From contig CM073886.1 of NCBI GenBank assembly GCA_037176705.1, positions 7,460,001 to 7,524,000 on the forward strand: a stretch of 64,000 nucleotides of DNA, read 5' to 3'. This DNA comes from Molossus alvarezi. Its lineage: Eukaryota > Chordata > Mammalia > Chiroptera > Molossidae. The notes under the pieces are model-generated. The model did not search any database. It was not told where the DNA came from and saw nothing but the letters and a program-made list of their open reading frames with translations. Of this stretch, positions 44,681-57,259 are shown piece after piece (the first letter of the stretch is position 1; each line of letters starts with the position of its first letter). Both the position numbers and the translations under genes were made by a program.

Positions 44681-45694
44681 GAGCCAGTAGTTGGAATCAG
44701 CAGGACTGTAGGGGTCATCACTCAGCAGTTTTATTTTCATTTTACACTGGTCAAAACCGGTCTATTGCCCTGAGAAAAATCCCAGGAAAGCCCTATGCCT
44801 TTCCTGGTCAGTATTATCACTCAAGTCTCCAGTGTTTCTAAGCCATAAAAAAGTCTCATTTTAGCAAATATATCTCATGTAATATTCCAAATTCCATGTT
44901 TAGATTTTTGACAAACAAGTGGAAGCCTCTGTTGTCCTGCCTCTAGGGCACACTCCGGGCTGGCAACCCACACTGAGAAGGAGAACATGAGGCTCCTCCT
45001 CGTGCCCACTGATCAAGGTGCCTCCAGACTTTTCAGAGCTGCCCTGGAAGGAGAGGGAGAGTGTCAGGGGTCGAGAAATATGTTAGCACGGAATTCTGGA
45101 GAATAAACTACTTCAATTTTCCAGACTCCTAAGTGGCTCTTCCTATGTGTTTGCCCTGCTTTTTAGCTTTTATGTTGGGATTTTGATGTTAGAAACTATG
45201 ATTGAAATTTTCAAGAACGTTGTTTACTTTTGTTGTAGGCAGCCTAATTTTGATTTTCGGATGTGTAATCTACTGAAATATCTCTTAGTATATTAACTAG
45301 ACTCAGTTTAGATTTCATTTCTGATTTTTGTATTAACTCTACTTCTATTGATGTTAGTTCCTCTGTTTATTCAGCCTCACAGGGTGTTGCCTCTACTACT
45401 TGTTCTCCAGGTTGACTAGTGTGGTTCCTTCAGCACAGCTGATGACCATTGTGAGTCCAGCAGTGAATGTGGATTATGATTATAGGGGATTTGATGTAGA
45501 GGATATGCAGGACAATTGGGTTTTCCTTTAAAGAATGCAGGAAGTGCTTACATTCTGGGCATGGGGCTTGGTGTCTTTTGGGCTAGTTGGAAGGGATTTG
45601 GGGACACTGATCTGCTTCTCTCTCAAGCCCCAATCCTCCCATGGGGCTTAGCCAGACCCATTCCTGTATTAAGAGGATTGTTCTTTTGCCAAGA
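44681..45694. other. Unique DNA, no gene recognised
   Basis: About 1 kb without long ORFs or identifiable repeats. Confidence 0.45.
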
Positions 45695-45820
45695 CCGTCA
45701 GTACAAGGATGATTTAATATTAGGTTATATAAATTACCATATTAATAGATCTAAAGAGGAAAACTATATAATTCAGATAAATATAAAAAAGACATTTGAT
45801 AAATTTCAAACTCTAATGCT
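45695..45820 (+). mobile_element. Old L1M ORF2 fragment, sense
   Basis: 'caaggatgatttaatattagg', 'attaccatattaatagatctaaagagg', 'aaaaagacatttgataaatttcaa' follow the L1 palm-domain text (QGWFNI... [16 protein letters not shown] in young copies). Much older than L1-A to G. Confidence 0.65.
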
Positions 45821-45859
45821 GACTTTATTTATTTATTTACCAAGTAATCCAAGTCATTG

Positions 45860-46020
45860 ATTTTATTTACTATCATAAAATATACATAACATAAAATTTA
45901 CTATTTTAAGCATTTTTAAGCATACAGTTTAGTAGAGTTAAATATATTCACATTGTTGTTCATCCACTACCACTAAACACTTCTAGAAATTTTTCATCAT
46001 TATAAATTGAAACTCTGCAT
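45860..46020. mobile_element. Old LINE/L1M-like fragment
   Basis: 'atacataacataaaatttactattttaagcatttttaag' and 'attcacattgttgttcatccactacc' match a very common mammalian repeat text, which I recall as L1M-derived. Strand not assigned. Confidence 0.45.
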
Positions 46021-48476
46021 CGAGACATTGACTTCTTTTTAAATTAATTTTTGTTACAGGTGTTTCTCCTTTTCACCCTTAGACACCCTCCTGATCCCAC
46101 ACCGCCCTCACGGCATTGTTGTCTATGTCCATTGGTTATGCATATAAGTTTTTTGGTTTATCTCTTCCCTCTCCCCTACTCACTTCCTCTGAGATTTTTC
46201 AGTCTGAACCCTACTCCTTTCTGTGTCTCTGGGTCTATTTTGTTCATCAGCTTATTTTGTTCATTATATTCCACAAATAAGTAAGATCATGTGGTATTTA
46301 TTTTTCTCTCATTGGCTTATTTTGCTTAGCATAATACTCTCCAAATCCCTACATGTTGTCTCAAAGAATAAGAGATCTCTTTCTTAGAGCTGCATAGTTT
46401 TCCATTGTGTATATGTACCACAGCTTTTTTTTTTATCCATTCATCTATTGATGGACACGAGCTGTTTCTAGATCTTAGCAATTTTAAATAGTGCTACTAT
46501 GAACATAGGGGTACACATATTCTTTCTGATTGGTGTTTCAAGCTTCTTAGGATATATTCCTAAAAGTAGGATCACTGGGTCAAATGGAAGTTCAATTTTT
46601 AATTTTTTGACGTTGTTTTCCATAGTGGCTGCACCAGTCTGTATTCCCACCAGCAGTGTACTAGAGTCCCATTTTCTCCACACCCTCGCCAACACTTGTT
46701 GTTTGATGATTTGTTGGTGGCAGCCATTCTGGCAGGTGATACCTTATAGTTGTTTTAATTTGCATCTCTCCCATGATTAGTGACATTGAACATTTTTTTC
46801 ACATGTTGCTCAGCTATTTGTAGGTCTTTTTTGGATAGGTGTCTCTTTTAGTCCTCTACCCATTTTTTAATTGAGTTCTTTGTCTTCCTTTTGTGAGTTG
46901 TATGAGCACTCTATATATTTTGAAAATTAACCCCTTATCTGATGTATCACTGCCAATTATGCTCACCCATACAGTGTGTTCCCCTTCCATTTTGATGGTT
47001 GTTTCGTTTGCTGTGCAGAAGCTTTTGAGTTTGATGTAGTACAAAAGGAGAATTTTTTCCTTTGTTTCTCTAAGCCTTAGGTGTTGTATCAGTGCAAATT
47101 CTGCCACGTGTGATGTCTCAAATTTTGTTGCCTACATTTTCTTCTATAATTTTTATGGATTCGCAAGTCATATTTAAGTCTTTTATCTATTTTGAGTTTA
47201 TTCTTGTGTATGGTGTAAGTTGGTGGTCTAGTTTCATTTTCTTTGCATGTAGCTGTTCAATTTTCCCAACGCCATTTATTAAAGAGGCTGTCTTTATTCC
47301 ATTGTATACTCTTGCCACCTTTGTCAAATATTAATTGAGCATAATGTCTTGGGTCAAATTCTGAATTTTGTGTTCTGTTCCATTGATCTATATGCCTGTT
47401 CTTGTGCCAGTACCAGGCTGTTTTGATGACAATAGCTTTGTAGTATATCCTGATATTCCATATTGTAATCCCTCCTACTTTGTCTTTTTTCAAAATTGCT
47501 GTGGCTATTTATTTTTTGTTTTTGGTTCCATATGAACTTTTGAAGTATTTGTTCTAGTTCTGTGAAATATGTCTTTGGTATTTTGATGGGAATTGCATTG
47601 AATCTATAGATTGCTTTGGGTAGTATGGACATTTAAATGATGTTAATTCTTCCAATTCATGAACAAGGTATGTGCTTCCACTGTTTAATTTCTTCCTCTA
47701 TTTCTTTTTTCAATGTTCTGTAATTTTCTGCAAATAGGTCCTTTACTTCTTTGGTTAAATTTATTCCAAGGTATCTTAATTTTTTGCTGCAATGGTAAAT
47801 GGGATTTAATTTTTTAGTTTTCCTTCCTATGAATTCATTATTGATGTATAAGAATGCCATCAACTTCTTGATGTTAACTTTGTATTCTGCGACCTTGCCC
47901 AATTAATTTATTAAATCTAGTAGATTTTTGATAGTCTTTAGGGTTTTCTATGTACAATATCATGTCATCTGCAAATAATGACAGTTTCACTTCCTCCTTT
48001 CCAATTTGGATCCCTTTTATTTTTTCTTCATGTCTACTTGCTGTACCTAAGACTTCCAGTAGTATATTAAATACAACTGGTGAAAGTGGGCATCCCTGTC
48101 TTGTTCCTGTTCTTAAGGGAAATGCTTTTAGTTTTTTCCCATTGAGTATGATGTTGCCTGTATGTTTCTCATATACGGCCTTTATTATGTTGAGATATGA
48201 TCCCCCTGTTGCCACATTGCTGACCATTTTTTATCACAAATGGGTACTGGATTTTGTCGAATGCTTTTTTAGCATTTATTGATATGATCATATGGTTTTT
48301 ATCTTTCACTTTGTATTTTACCAACATTGCATCCCTGGGCTGAATCCCACTTGGTCATGGTGAATAATTTTTTTTTGACGTATTGCTGGATCCGATTTGC
48401 TAATATTTTATTAAAGATTTTGGCATCTGTGTTTATCAGGGATATCGGCCTGTAGTTTTTGTTCTTTATAGTGTCT

Positions 48477-48531
48477 CATATTTTTATTGTTTTTATTTTT
48501 TATTTTTAGATAGAGTGGAAAGGAGGGATTG

Positions 48532-48581
<50 letters not shown>

Positions 48582-48743
48582 CACTGATACAAGAGAGACA
48601 CATCAATTGGTTGCATCCTGCATGACCCCAACCAAGGCCGGGGACAAACCAAAACTGAGGTATGTGCCCTTGGCCGGAATCAAACCCTCGACCTTTTGGT
48701 CTGAGGACTGGCACTCTAGCCGCTGAGTCAAACTGGCCAGTGC
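48477..48743 (-). mobile_element. VES-type SINE with expanded (GA)n in L1-G
   Basis: Head near 48743 (minus). The CT-rich body has grown into a GA/CT microsatellite of 44 bases (48534-48577). Flanked by a 14-bp TSD with one mismatch (tctttatagtgtct at 48463-48476; tctttgtagtgtct at 48744-48757). Confidence 0.92.
48534..48577. repeat. (AG)n microsatellite inside a SINE
   Basis: Twenty-two AG units derived from the CT-rich body of the SINE. Confidence 0.97.
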
Positions 48744-50339
48744 TCTTTGTAGTGTCTTTATCTGGTTTTGGAATTAGAATTATTCTGGCCTCATAAAACG
48801 AGTTTCGAAGTCTTCCTTCTTCTTGAATTTTTTTGAATAGTTTGAGGAGAATGGGTGTTAGTTCTTCTTTGAATATTCTGTAAAAATCCCTCTAGAAGCT
48901 GTCTGGGCCTGGGCTTTTGTTTGCTGGGAGAGTCTTGATTGCATCTTCAATTTCCTTAGTTGTTATTGGTCTGTTCAAGTTTTCTATCTCTTCCTGGTTC
49001 AGTTTTGGGAGACAATGTGTTTCTAGAAATTTGTCCATTTCGCTTAAATTGTCCAATTTGTTGCTGTATAATATTCATAGTATTTGTTAGCAATTCTTTG
49101 TATTTCTGTGGTGTTGGTTGTTACTTCTCTCTTTCATTTCTGATTTTGTGTATTTGAGTCCTCTCTCTTTGTTTCTTGGTGAGTCTAGCTAAGGGTTCAT
49201 CAATCTTGTATATCTTTTCAAATAACCAGTTCTTTTTTTCATTGATCTTTTGAGTTGTTTTTTTGGTCTCTATGTCATTTATTTCTGCTCTGATTTTTAC
49301 TATCTCTTTCCTTCTACTTGCTCTGGGGTTTTCCTTTTGTTTGCTTTCTAGTTCTTTAAGTTGTGAGGTTAGAGAGTCAATTAGAAATTTTTCTTTTTCC
49401 CAAAGGTAGACCTGTAGTGCTATAAAATTTTCCCTCAGGACTGCTTTCACTAAGTCCCATAAATTTTGTGTGTTCATTTTCATTGGTTTCCAGGAAGTTT
49501 TTAATTTCTTTCTTGATCTCCTTGGTAAACCATTCATTGTTTAATAACATGCTATTTAGCCTCCATACGTTCAAATGTCTTTGTTTTAATTGGTTTCTAG
49601 TTTCATTCCACTGTGATCTGAGAAGATGTTTGATATGATTTCAATGTTCTTAAATTTGTAGAGACTTAGCTTTGTCCAAACGTGTGGTGTATCTTTGAGA
49701 ATGTCCCATGTGCACTTGAGAAGAATGTGAATTCTGTAGTTTGGGGTGTAATTCTCTGTAGATATCTATTAAACCCATTTGATCTAGTGTATCATTTAGA
49801 GTCTCTGTTTTCTTGTTAATTTTTTGTATAGAGGATCTATCAAGTGATGTCAGTGGAGTGTTGAAGTCCCCTTCTATGATTATATTGCTATTGATTTCTC
49901 CTTTGAAGTCCTTCAGAAGTATTTAAATATATTTTGGTGCTTCTCTATTGGGTGCATATATATTTACCAAGGTTATATCTTCCTGTTGAATAGATCTTTT
50001 CAATATTATGTAGTGGCCTTACTTGTCTCTAGTTTTGGCCTTCATATTGAAATCTATTATATCGGATATGAGTATTGCTACCCCAGCTTTGTTTGTTTGT
50101 TTGTTTGCTTGGAAGATTTTTTCCATCCTTTCATTTTCATCTTATGTGAATTTTTTGTTGTGAGGTGGGTCTCTTGTAAACAACATATATATGAGTCATG
50201 CTTTCTTATTTAACCAGCTACTTTGCGTCTTTTGATTGGAGCAGTCAATCCATTTACATTTAAGGTTATTATTGATATGTAGTTATTTATTGCCATTTTT
50301 GTTTATTGTGGTTATATTTTTCTTTCTATTTCTTTTACT

Positions 50340-51220
50340 AATTTCAGCAATCCTTTTAACATCTCTTGCAGTGCTGGTTTGGTGCTAATATTCCCTTAGC
50401 CTTTTTTTTTTTTTTTTTGGTCTGGGAAGCTCTTTATTTCACCTCTATTTTGAATGATAGACTTGCTGGATAGAGTAGTCTTGGATTCAGGTCCTTGTTT
50501 TTCATTACCTTGATTACTTCATGCCATTTTTTTTTCTGGCCTGTAGTGTTTCTGTTGAGAAGTCAGCTGATAGCTTTATGGGGGTTCCTTTGTAGGTAAC
50601 CTGTTGCTTATCTCTTGCTGCTTTTAGGATTCTCTCTTGTCTTTAATTTTTGCATTTTAATAACTATGTGTCTTGGTGTGGGCCTGTTTGGGTTCTTCTT
50701 ACTTGGGGCTCTTTGTGTATTTTGAACTTGAATGCTTTTTTTCCTTCACCAAGTTAGGAAAGTTTTGTGTCACTATTTCTTTAAATGTATTCTCTAACCC
50801 TTGCTCATTTTCTTCTTCTTCTGGAACTCCTATGATGTGAATGTTGATATGTTTCCAGTTGTCCCACAGTTCTCTTAAACTATCTTCCTGTTTTTTAATT
50901 TTCTTTTTTTTCTGATTGAGTGATTTTTTTCTACCCTGTCTTCGAATTCACTGATCTGGTTCTCAGCTTCTTCTACTCTGCTCGTTATTACTTCCAATGT
51001 ATTCTTTATTTCTGCTATGTCATTCTTAATTTCTATTTGGCTGGTTTTCAGTGTTTTTATATCTTTACTCATAGTGCTGAGCTCTTTACTCATGCTGTTG
51101 AGCTTCCTCATTATCATCTCTCTCTACCTCTGATAACTTGCTTAACTGAATTTTATTTATTTCCTCTTCAGTAGAGTTCTCTTGTTCTTTCATTTGGAAT
51201 TTGTTTTTTTGTTCCACCAT
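50340..51220 (-). pseudogene. L1-G ORF1, broken
   Basis: ATG at 51220 (MVEQKNKFQMKEQE-like). A coiled-coil segment is readable at 50875-51117 (IMRKLNSMSKELSTMSKDIK ... EDRVEKNHSIRK). The C-terminal domain lies at about 50400-50700 on the minus strand. The 3' limit is approximate. Confidence 0.75.
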
Positions 51221-52080
51221 TGCTATCTCAATGGGTTTTGGAGCCTGCCAAATTTTCCCTGTGGGTGTTGGTGTTTCACTGTTTGTGGCTCTCTCTACTG
51301 GATTTGGATGAGTGTGGGAGGACTCACATTAAACACCACTCTCAAGTCTTACTTCTTTGGGTAGATTTTCAAGCCCAGGAAATGTTTGGTTATCTTTTAG
51401 TTTTTTGCCTATAGGCTATTAGCCTCAATTACTTGATAAGCCTTGGGTTGTAGCCCTCAGCTGAATGGAAAAATTTCTCAGGTGTTCAGGGTAAGAGGCT
51501 TTCCAGAGGGTTGGACAGATGCTGGCTGTTAATGAGCCTCAATTTGCATTTCTCTGGCCCAGCTGGGTGGTGTTAAATTTCTGAGGCAGAGGCTGTTGCT
51601 TCTCCCTGGGGCTCTGAGAAGGGGTTCTGTAAGTAAGATGTCTACTCTCCCATCAGTGATTCAGCACAAAACTCCCCATGCCCTCCCAGCTCTTCAAGCT
51701 CCTGAGTCTCCACATAGTTCCAGTCCAGTTTTCCCTTCTCCTGCTGGAGCCCAAGGTGAGTGGCTGCAGCCAGTTTAGTGCTCTATCCTGAGCCTCTGTG
51801 CTATGGAGCTCGCTTGGGATTTTAACCCTGAGGGAGCTGCTCACAGTTAAAACAGCTTCTGTCCATGGGCTCCCAGCCCACCCTCTCATGCCTCCACAGA
51901 TCCTGCTGGGCTCAATTCAGTGTCTTTTTTTTCTGTCCCTGCTTATATGGGTCCTCTCCAGCTCTTTTTATATTGCTTTTTCCCTGATGATTTGTATTTA
52001 TTTTAGTTGCAATTTCAGTTTGGTCCTGGGAGATGGTCTGTGTAGCTTCCATTCACTCTGCTGCCATTTTGGAATCTCCA
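51221..52080 (-). promoter_or_regulatory. L1-G 5' UTR / promoter
   Basis: About 860 bases aligning by eye with the L1-A leader. The YY1-like core (aaaatggcagc) is at about 52061-52071 on the minus strand. Confidence 0.65.
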
Positions 52081-52429
52081 TTTTTTTTTCTTTCTTTTTC
52101 TCCTGTGCTGGATGTTTGCACTGCAGAATCTGATTGATAGCTTAGTCTTTAATTCACAATACCCAATAAGTAAAGAAATCACTTCCTTCAGATTAATCAC
52201 TGTTTTAGTAGCATCTCCCTAGTGTGATGGCTGAATGGCTTCCCTTTGGTCTCAATGCCTCTTTTTGCATCATATTTACTTATATTCCCCTGGCCAAAGC
52301 AAGTCACATGAACAAGTCCAATATCAATGAGACAGAGATGGACAATTCTAGTACATGGAGGATGTAAATAATTAGAAATAAGAATTTAATCAACAACAGT
52401 CAGTGATTTGAAGAACTGAATGAGCCCAA
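52081..52429. other. Unique/ancient DNA
   Basis: 'caagtcacatgaacaagtccaatatcaatgag' suggests an old repeat, but it could not be named. No gene. Confidence 0.35.
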
Positions 52430-52930
52430 TGAGGCTTGGGTGTCATGAATGGGAAGGACAGGGGTGGGACATAAGGCTGAAGAGATAAATTAGGGCCAGG
52501 TCATTTAAGGTCTTGTTGGCCTTGCTGAAGATGTTCAATTGTATCTAAGTCAATGCAGAGCCATTGGGGACTTTTAAACATGAGAGTGATAGGGTCGATA
52601 TACATTTTCAGAAAGATGCTGCTGTGTGAAGAATAGATTGGAAGCAGAAAGTTGAGGACATGGGGAGAGCAGTTAGGAAGCTATTGCAATAAGTTAAGGC
52701 TTGGCCAAGGAGAGTGATAATGTAGATGAGAGGAAGTTAGTGGGTTTGAGATACATTTTAGAGATAGAATGGTCAGACTAGGTTGCAAGTTAGATGTGAG
52801 GTGGAGGAAGGACTCAGGAAAGACTCAGGTTCCTGACAGTTGCACCAGGTGAATACAGGTGCTTAGGGGAATACCTGGCAAAGGGACAGATTTGAGGAAG
52901 TACAGTAAAAGTTTAGTTTTGGGTATAATG
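52430..52930 (-). mobile_element. L2 relic, antisense
   Basis: 'gggccaggtcatttaaggtcttgttggccttgc', 'gcagagccattggggacttttaaacatgagagtgatagggtc', 'tttcagaaagatgctgctgtgtg' follow the reverse complement of the L2 3' region, the same family as 9425-9959. Confidence 0.55.
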
Positions 52931-52959
52931 AATTCCATATACTTGTGAGACAATAGTCA

Positions 52960-53480
52960 TAAAATATCTAAGGATAAACTTAACAAGCAATGTGAAGGAT
53001 CTATATGAATAAAACTGTAAACCTCTAATAGCATGATAAAAAGAAGAATTGAGTCAATGGAGTGTCAAAGCTTGCACTTGGATGAAAAGACTGAAAATTG
53101 TAAAGATGTCAATTTTCATTATATAAATGTATAAATTCAATCCAACTTTAATAAACATTTCAATAGTATTTTTGAAACTTACAGGAATTACTGAGAACAT
53201 TCTCTAAAAAAAGAGTGATGAGAAATACTCTGCTCCATCATATATTAAAATACATTATAAAACAACAAAATTTATAGCAGCAGAATATAGACAGAGTAAT
53301 AGACTGATAACTTAATGCATGGAATAAAGTGTAGAAAATTAAATCCAGAAACAGATGAAGATTTGTTACAAGGATGGCATATCCATGTGGTGGGAGGAAA
53401 GACATGTTATTCAGTAAATGGTTTGAAGACAACTGAATAGCTATTTGGAGAAAAAGAAAATAAAGCCACACTTACGAAAC
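52960..53480 (+). mobile_element. Old L1M ORF2 fragment, sense
   Basis: 'aatatctaaggataaacttaacaagcaatgtgaaggatctatatg', then 'attcaatccaactttaataaac' and 'agtaatagactgataacttaatgcatggaataaag' follow the thumb/C-terminal order of L1 ORF2 (LGINLT..., NAIPIKIP...) but are highly decayed. Confidence 0.65.
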
Positions 53481-53749
53481 TCCAGGTCTCTCTTTTTATC
53501 TGCTATATACTACTCCAAAGTGTCAGTGTAGCATAGGTTAGCAAGTTATATTCACATTGATGTACTTTTAGGTTTTTAATGTTTTGTTATTAACAATAGT
53601 GTGAAAAGAAAGTTTCATATAGCATATTTTGACAAATGGTGAATCTTTCTCTAGGGTAGATTCAAAGATGTGAAATTGTTGGGCCAGAAAGTCTGTACAT
53701 TTTTTAAAAGTGCTTATAAATTTCCCTTTGAAATTCCAAACTACACTAT

Positions 53750-53960
53750 AGCAGCAGTGGACAAGGAAAAAAAACAAACCAAAATAAACCCAAATAAAAT
53801 AGATCAAATTAATAAAAAAAAAAAGCAGAAACAAATGAAAAAGAAAAAAACAACAGCTGAGATGATCAATAAAACCCAAAGCTATATTTTTTTTGAATGA
53901 ATGACAAAAACACACAAATACTCTCTGTAAGTATGATCAAGGCAAAAAGAGAAGATACAA
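53750..53960 (+). mobile_element. Old L1M ORF2 fragment, sense
   Basis: 'gagatgatcaataaaacccaaagctatat' corresponds to the L1 linker text 'ggatcaatgaaacaaagagctggtt'. A-rich and decayed. Confidence 0.5.
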
Positions 53961-54439
53961 ACGGCGCTGGGAATGATGAAGGAGATATTGTATGGACACA
54001 GGAGGTTTGTGAGATTCAGAGACTCTTCCGTACAGCATCTTAAGTCAGAGTGCAAAACAAGAACAGCACACGCCAAACATTGCCATTGCCTTGTAAGTTG
54101 TGTTGTGCTTATGTTAGTGGTACACATGGTCTTGCAAAATTTTAATGTTTTTTCTTCAGCCTAGAATGCCATTATCATTTCTTTGTTTAGTGGTCAACTT
54201 ATATGAAAAATGCGCTTAAACTGTTGGGTTCCTGCTTAGAGTGGTGAGATAGGCAAGGGTAGGAACAGACCGACTGCATGAATAGCAGAATCTTGCTCAC
54301 GTGCAGCATGGCCTCCTTCATTGGAATAACAGGAGGAACTGCCCACATGGGTTGTTAGGTTCTCTCTTTTAAAAACATTTTTAATGGAGCATATATAGTT
54401 GAATTCACATATAACAAATGTATGGATGCCATGATTCAA
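53961..54439. other. Unassigned DNA between L1M pieces
   Basis: No gene or clear repeat. It may be an insertion splitting one L1M copy. Confidence 0.35.
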
Positions 54440-55140
54440 CTATATAACTTTACACAAATTTATTTGAAAACCTAGATGAAATGAACAAATATCAAGAAAA
54501 ATATAAATGACCAAAATTGATCTGAGCAAACCACAATAGAAAACACTCATAAGTAATAGAAATGGCAGTTAAAGGTCTATCTTCCAACCTGCCCTCCACT
54601 TCCTCCCGTCACTCAGAATACAGGTGGGAGCAAAGTCTTATATGTCAAGACATGAAAACATGTGGGGACCCACCAATCTTAATTTATAAGGCTAGTTCAT
54701 TTCTGATATCAAGACCAGAAAATACAATTACAGGGTAATCTCATTTATGAATATAGAGGCAAAGCCCCTAAAGTACACTAGATAATTGAATCTAGTTGTG
54801 TATTAAAAGAATACTACATCTTGATCAAGTAGGATTTATCTAAGAAATTACCATTTGGGAATCAGTGTAACTATCAACATGACACTGTATTTACAAATTG
54901 AAGTGGGAAAAATGATTCAGTGGATACTGGGAAGACATTTGCTAAAATACAACATTCTTTCATGATTAAAAACACTAGAAACATGTAAAAAGGGTATCTA
55001 CCATAAATATACAGCAAATAGTATACTTAATGGTGAATCTTTAGAACTGTTGTTATTAAAGTAGGAAGCAACATGTGGACATCTGTTTTAACTAATAAAT
55101 ACCATTCAAACGAGGGCCTACCCAATGCAATCTGATAAAA
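54440..55140 (+). mobile_element. Old L1M ORF2 fragment, sense
   Basis: 'aacctagatgaaatgaacaaatatc', 'ctgatatcaagaccagaaaatac', 'catcttgatcaagtaggatttatc', 'gaagacatttgctaaaatacaac' follow the palm-domain text of L1. With 52960 and 53750 it may be rearranged remains of one or more ancient L1s. Confidence 0.65.
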
Positions 55141-55339
55141 ACTTGAAATAAATGTAGTACAATATCTCAATCAGGATATTGACATTGATATAATCTTTTC
55201 ATCTTCAGAGTTCCCATTTACTTGTACTCCTTTGTGTGTGTCTGTGTGTACATGTATTTAGTTCCATAAAATTGTATCATGTTTGGGCTTATATATCCAT
55301 CACCACAAGGATCATTCCTGTTGCCTTATTACTACATCC

Positions 55340-55525
55340 ATCTCCCTACCACCCTACACCTCAGCCGGTCTTCTGCTTAGGGTCTCACAAGGCTGCAGTC
55401 AACATGTCGGCCAGGGCTTGGTTCTTATTATACTCGACTGTGGAAGGATTTGCTTCCATGCTCCCTGAGTTTGTGGCCAAAATTTAGTTCCTTGTGGTTG
55501 TAGGATTTATGATAGCTTGCTTCTT

Positions 55526-55577
<52 letters not shown>

Positions 55578-55760
55578 GAGAGAGAGACTGACTAGAGGCT
55601 GCTAGAATGAAAGTCTTATATAATGAGAGATATCCCATAATTTTGTAAGTCACATGTTCCACCCACACCACGTTCAGTGGGATAGGATTACAAGAGGGCC
55701 TGAATGTCAGGGGTCAGAGGCCAGGGATCATAGGATCCACCATGGATGGTGCACACCCCA
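55340..55760 (-). mobile_element. Possible LTR relic, antisense, with (AG)n
   Basis: 'gggtctcacaaggctgcagtcaacatgtcggccagggc', 'gactgtggaaggatttgcttcca' and 'gtaagtcacatgttccacccacacc' recall a common mammalian LTR-type repeat. The family is uncertain. Confidence 0.35.
55533..55587. repeat. (AG)n microsatellite
   Basis: About 27 AG units with one interruption (agggag). Confidence 0.97.
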
Positions 55761-56389
55761 CCTCTAACCTATAAAATAACTTAAGAAAGAGCTTCTATGA
55801 TTGAAACCTGAATTTGCTGCCAGGTGAATGGAGATCTTATTGATTTGAGTTGAGAAAATCTAGTCCACCTACAAAATATTTTTCTTCTAAACACTCATCT
55901 AAAAATACAAGAGAAAAAAATCAGCAAACATTTGAGAAAAACCAATATCATAAGTGAGGTTTCAAACTCAGCAAACACATAAACTAACTCCTGAGAAGAA
56001 TGAAAAGGGAAGGAAGGAAATGTTGGCATTAGTATAAATTTCTTAAGAGAGATTCAGGAGTCTATCACAAACACAAAAGCTGCTAAAAAATGGGAGATCA
56101 GAGGGCCTACAATATTAAAGTATGATTGTAGAACAAAACCCATTTAAAAAGTGGGCTGAATTAGAAAGCAGAAAGTCCAGACTCTTCAGAATGCAGAGTA
56201 AAATTATACAGACATGTAAAGTATAAAAGGCAGGGAAGATAGGCCTTTAGATTATAAAATTAATCTAATAGTTGTTCCAAAGAGAGACAATAGAGAACAA
56301 TAACAGAAACAATAAAAATTTCCAGAGCTGAAGATGGATACACAGAGTGCTGATCAATATTAATTTAAATTATCTACTCTGACAACTTA
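55761..56389. other. AT-rich DNA, no gene recognised
   Basis: Possibly the upstream part of the old L1 at 56390, but too decayed to call. Confidence 0.35.
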
Positions 56390-56765
56390 GGTGTATTCTA
56401 ATACCCCAAGGATAAAGAGAAAGATCTTTGAAACTTCCAGAGGGAAGAAACAGAGTTCCAAGAAAGCAAAGAACATTAGATTCATATCAGTAGCAACACT
56501 GGATCCTCAGAGAAAACAGTTCAAATTTCTGAGAAAAAATTGTGTTAACCTGAAATTCTGTATTCGATTAAATTATCAGTCAAGTCATGGATATATATGT
56601 ATTTAGGTATTTAATTATTCAGAGCCCTTCTCTGAAAGTATTATTTAAGGATGTGCTCCAGTAAAATGAAAAAGGTAAATCAAAGAAAAAGGAAGATCTG
56701 AGACTTGAGAAAAGCTCAGTGATGCTACAATAAACCAATAAATGATATGGTTAAGGGTAAGGAAT
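56390..56765 (+). mobile_element. Ancient L1M/HAL1-like ORF1 relic
   Basis: The stretch encodes a 71-codon frame (KRKIFETSRGKKQSSKKAKN ... FKFLRKNCVNL) that follows the C-terminal ORF1 domain of old L1 families. It is followed by 'ggatgtgctccagtaaaatg', text found downstream in such elements. The element is interrupted by two SINEs and may continue at 57480-57620. Confidence 0.55.
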
Positions 56766-56780
56766 TTGATGCATAATTTA

Positions 56781-57014
56781 TTTATGTTTTAATCCTCACC
56801 TGAAGTTACTTTCTATTTATCTTCAGACAGAGTGGGAGGGAGGAAGAGAGAGACATCAATGTGAAAAAGACACATTGACTGGTTGCTTCCTGCATGACCC
56901 TGACTAAGGTCAGCACGAACTGCAACCAAGGTGTGTGCCCTTGACTAGAATCTAACCCAAGACTCATTGGTCCACGGACCAACACTCTATCTGCTAAGCC
57001 AAACCAACCAGGGC
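56781..57014 (-). mobile_element. VES-type SINE, first of a same-site pair
   Basis: Minus-strand copy with head at 57014 (gccctggttggtttggcttag) and tail 'aatcctcacctgaag' near 56800. Bounded on both sides by ttgatgcataattta (56766-56780 and 57015-57029), a perfect 15-bp TSD. Confidence 0.93.
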
Positions 57015-57029
57015 TTGATGCATAATTTA

Positions 57030-57259
57030 TTTATTTATTATTATTTTTTGAAATATTTTATCTTTATTGATTTTAGAGAGAAAAGAAGGGAGAGGGAGAG
57101 AGAGACAAAAACATTGATGAGAGAGAACATCTACTAGCCGCCTCCTGCCTGTCTCCCACTGGGGATTTGGCCCACAGTCTGGACATGTGCCTTGACCAAG
57201 AATCAAACTGGTAACCTCTTTGTTCAGGGATTGATGCTCAGCCAGTGAGCCAGCTGGTC
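57030..57259 (-). mobile_element. SINE of a second subfamily, second of a same-site pair
   Basis: Minus-strand copy with head near 57259, 'atcaatccctgaacaaagagg' and 'cattgatgagagagaacatc', and an A tail near 57030-57070. Bounded by ttgatgcataattta at 57015-57029 and 57260-57274. It differs from its neighbour throughout, so this is a separate insertion and not a duplication. Confidence 0.92.

Larger units (their letters stand above)
46263..50296 (-). pseudogene. L1-G ORF2, broken
   Basis: Start ATG at 50296 (minus). Readable pieces: linker at 49121-49537; reverse transcriptase core at 47874-48227 ([26 protein letters not shown] with intact FADD); thumb region at 47657-47902; C-terminal text at 46856-47107 and 46468-46695 ([14 protein letters not shown]). 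The Cys-rich motif keeps CGA. The natural stop is TAA at 46265-46263. Broken by frameshifts and a SINE. Confidence 0.85.
46029..52080 (-). mobile_element. L1-G, full-length-structure L1, antisense
   Basis: The minus strand from 52080 gives 'ttccaaaatggcagcag' (YY1-like start), a 5' UTR, ORF1 (start 51220), ORF2 (50296 to 46263), a 3' UTR and a tail near 46029-46060. A SINE (48477-48743) sits in ORF2. No clear TSD was found; 'acttcttttt' (46031-46040) and 'ctttcttttt' (52090-52099) are a weak candidate. Confidence 0.92.
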
